Assembly (NCBI RefSeq): GCF_003426025.1
Contig: NZ_QJSH01000001.1
Location: 186,001-250,000, forward strand
Source: Paraliobacillus quinghaiensis
GTDB taxonomy: Bacteria > Bacillota > Bacilli > Bacillales > Amphibacillaceae
Direction: 5' to 3'
Length of the DNA stretch: 64,000 nt
The notes under the pieces: generated by a model
What the model was told of the DNA's origin: nothing
Databases searched by the model: none
What the model saw: the letters and a program-made list of their open reading frames with translations, nothing else
Made by a program: the position numbers and the translations under genes
Shown: positions 63,494 to 64,000 of the stretch, piece by piece
Layout: each line of letters starts with the position of its first letter
How positions within the stretch are numbered: the stretch's first letter is position 1

Positions 63494-64000
63494 AGTAAAA
63501 GTAGTAGTTGCAGGTTTTCGTGGAAGAATGGGAAGTGAAGCACTTCGAATGATTGAGAAACATGATGATCTTGAATTAGTCGCTGGATTAGATATGGACA
63601 ATGCAGGTCAAAAAGTAAAAGACATTTCTGGATTACCAGACTTTGATGCTACGATATATACAGATATTAATCAGTGCTTACAAGATGTACAAGCTGATGT
63701 ATTAATTGATCTAACAACACCAGAGGTTGGTTACTTACATACCAAAACTGCTATCGAATACGGTGTACGTCCCGTTGTAGGCACAACTGGTTTTACTAGT
63801 GAACAACTGGAAGAGTTAACAGATCTTGCGGAAGAAAGAGGCGTTGGAGCAGTCATTGCACCTAACTTTGCAATTGGAGCAGTACTAATGATGGAGTTTT
63901 CCAAATGGGCTGCAAAATACTTTCCAGACGTTGAAATTATAGAAAAACATCATGATCAAAAATTAGATGCTCCTTCTGGAACAGCTGTCAAAACAGCAGA
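63486..64000 (+). CDS. dapB: 4-hydroxy-tetrahydrodipicolinate reductase, 5' part
   Basis: NAD(P)H-dependent step in lysine and diaminopimelate synthesis, also the source of dipicolinate's precursor pathway. 171 codons are visible before the window ends. Nucleotide-binding VAGFRGRMG (9-17), [17 protein letters not shown] and the catalytic [15 protein letters not shown] are seen. The start lies in the end of ypjD (ATGAATAA). Confidence 0.95.
   Translation, partial: MNKVKVVVAGFRGRMGSEALRMIEKHDDLELVAGLDMDNAGQKVKDISGLPDFDATIYTDINQCLQDVQADVLIDLTTPEVGYLHTKTAIEYGVRPVVGTTGFTSEQLEELTDLAEERGVGAVIAPNFAIGAVLMMEFSKWAAKYFPDVEIIEKHHDQKLDAPSGTAVKTA

Overview
This AT-rich window comes from the chromosome of an endospore-forming member of the Bacillaceae. 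The gene order follows the Bacillus subtilis segment from yqkF/nudF through spoIIM, fur, xerD, dacF, spoIIA, spoVA, lysA, scpAB, dacB-spmAB, resDE, sigX, recQ, sleB-ypeB, cmk, der-gpsA, spoIVA, hbs, mtrB, hepS-menG-hepT, cheR, the aro genes and ypiA-ypjD to dapB, nearly all on the + strand. Protein sequences look like the Oceanobacillus/Virgibacillus/Gracilibacillus side of the family, but genus cannot be fixed from the window alone. No rRNA, tRNA, prophage, insertion sequence or CRISPR array was seen.

Layout. 1-3.3 kb: ADP-ribose pyrophosphatase, an EndoQ-like DNA repair protein, spoIIM and a Fur gene with its own Fur box. 3.4-10.7 kb: xerD, dacF, the spoIIA operon (anti-anti-sigma, anti-sigma, sigma F) and a reduced spoVA operon. 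10.9-18.6 kb: lysA, ppiB, ribT, condensin subunits scpAB, a SodF-type superoxide dismutase, dacB-spmA-spmB and rluB. 18.9-24.4 kb: resDE, a cobalamin-riboswitch cassette (DUF4430 lipoprotein plus ECF S-component) and sigX-rsiX with an evident sigma-X promoter. 24.5-34.3 kb: ferredoxin, ypbB-recQ-ypbD-ypbE, cotJABC, a CBS/ACT protein, a MecA paralogue, bacillithiol disulfide reductase, asparaginase and prsW. 34.5-47.5 kb: sleB-ypeB, a PilZ protein, cmk, plsC, an S1-domain protein, the YphA/YIEGIA/cap trio, der, gpsA, spoVIF, spoIVA and hbs. 47.6-64 kb: TRAP, the menaquinone/heptaprenyl genes, cheR, the shikimate-to-aromatic run aroC-aroB-aroH-hisC-tyrA-aroA, ypiA-ypiB, ypjA-ypjB, a zinc metallopeptidase, ypjC, ypjD and the start of dapB.

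The main biology is sporulation (engulfment, compartment sigma factor, cortex, coat, germination) interleaved with housekeeping. Several promoters can be read directly: sigma-H before spoIIA, sigma-G before spoVAA, sigma-E before spoIVA, cotJ, dacB and perhaps spoIIM, and sigma-X before sigX. The most informative features are what the conserved map lacks: resABC and qcrABC (cytochrome c maturation and the bc complex), trpEDCFBA between aroH and hisC although TRAP is present, spoVAC-AD-AEB, drm-pupG, the rib operon, serA, mtrA and ndk. Also notable are the B12 cassette with a readable switching mechanism, a two-copy dispersed intergenic repeat, and a possible attenuator-like leader before lysA. 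Statements about missing genes rest on my knowledge of the B. subtilis map and apply only to this locus.
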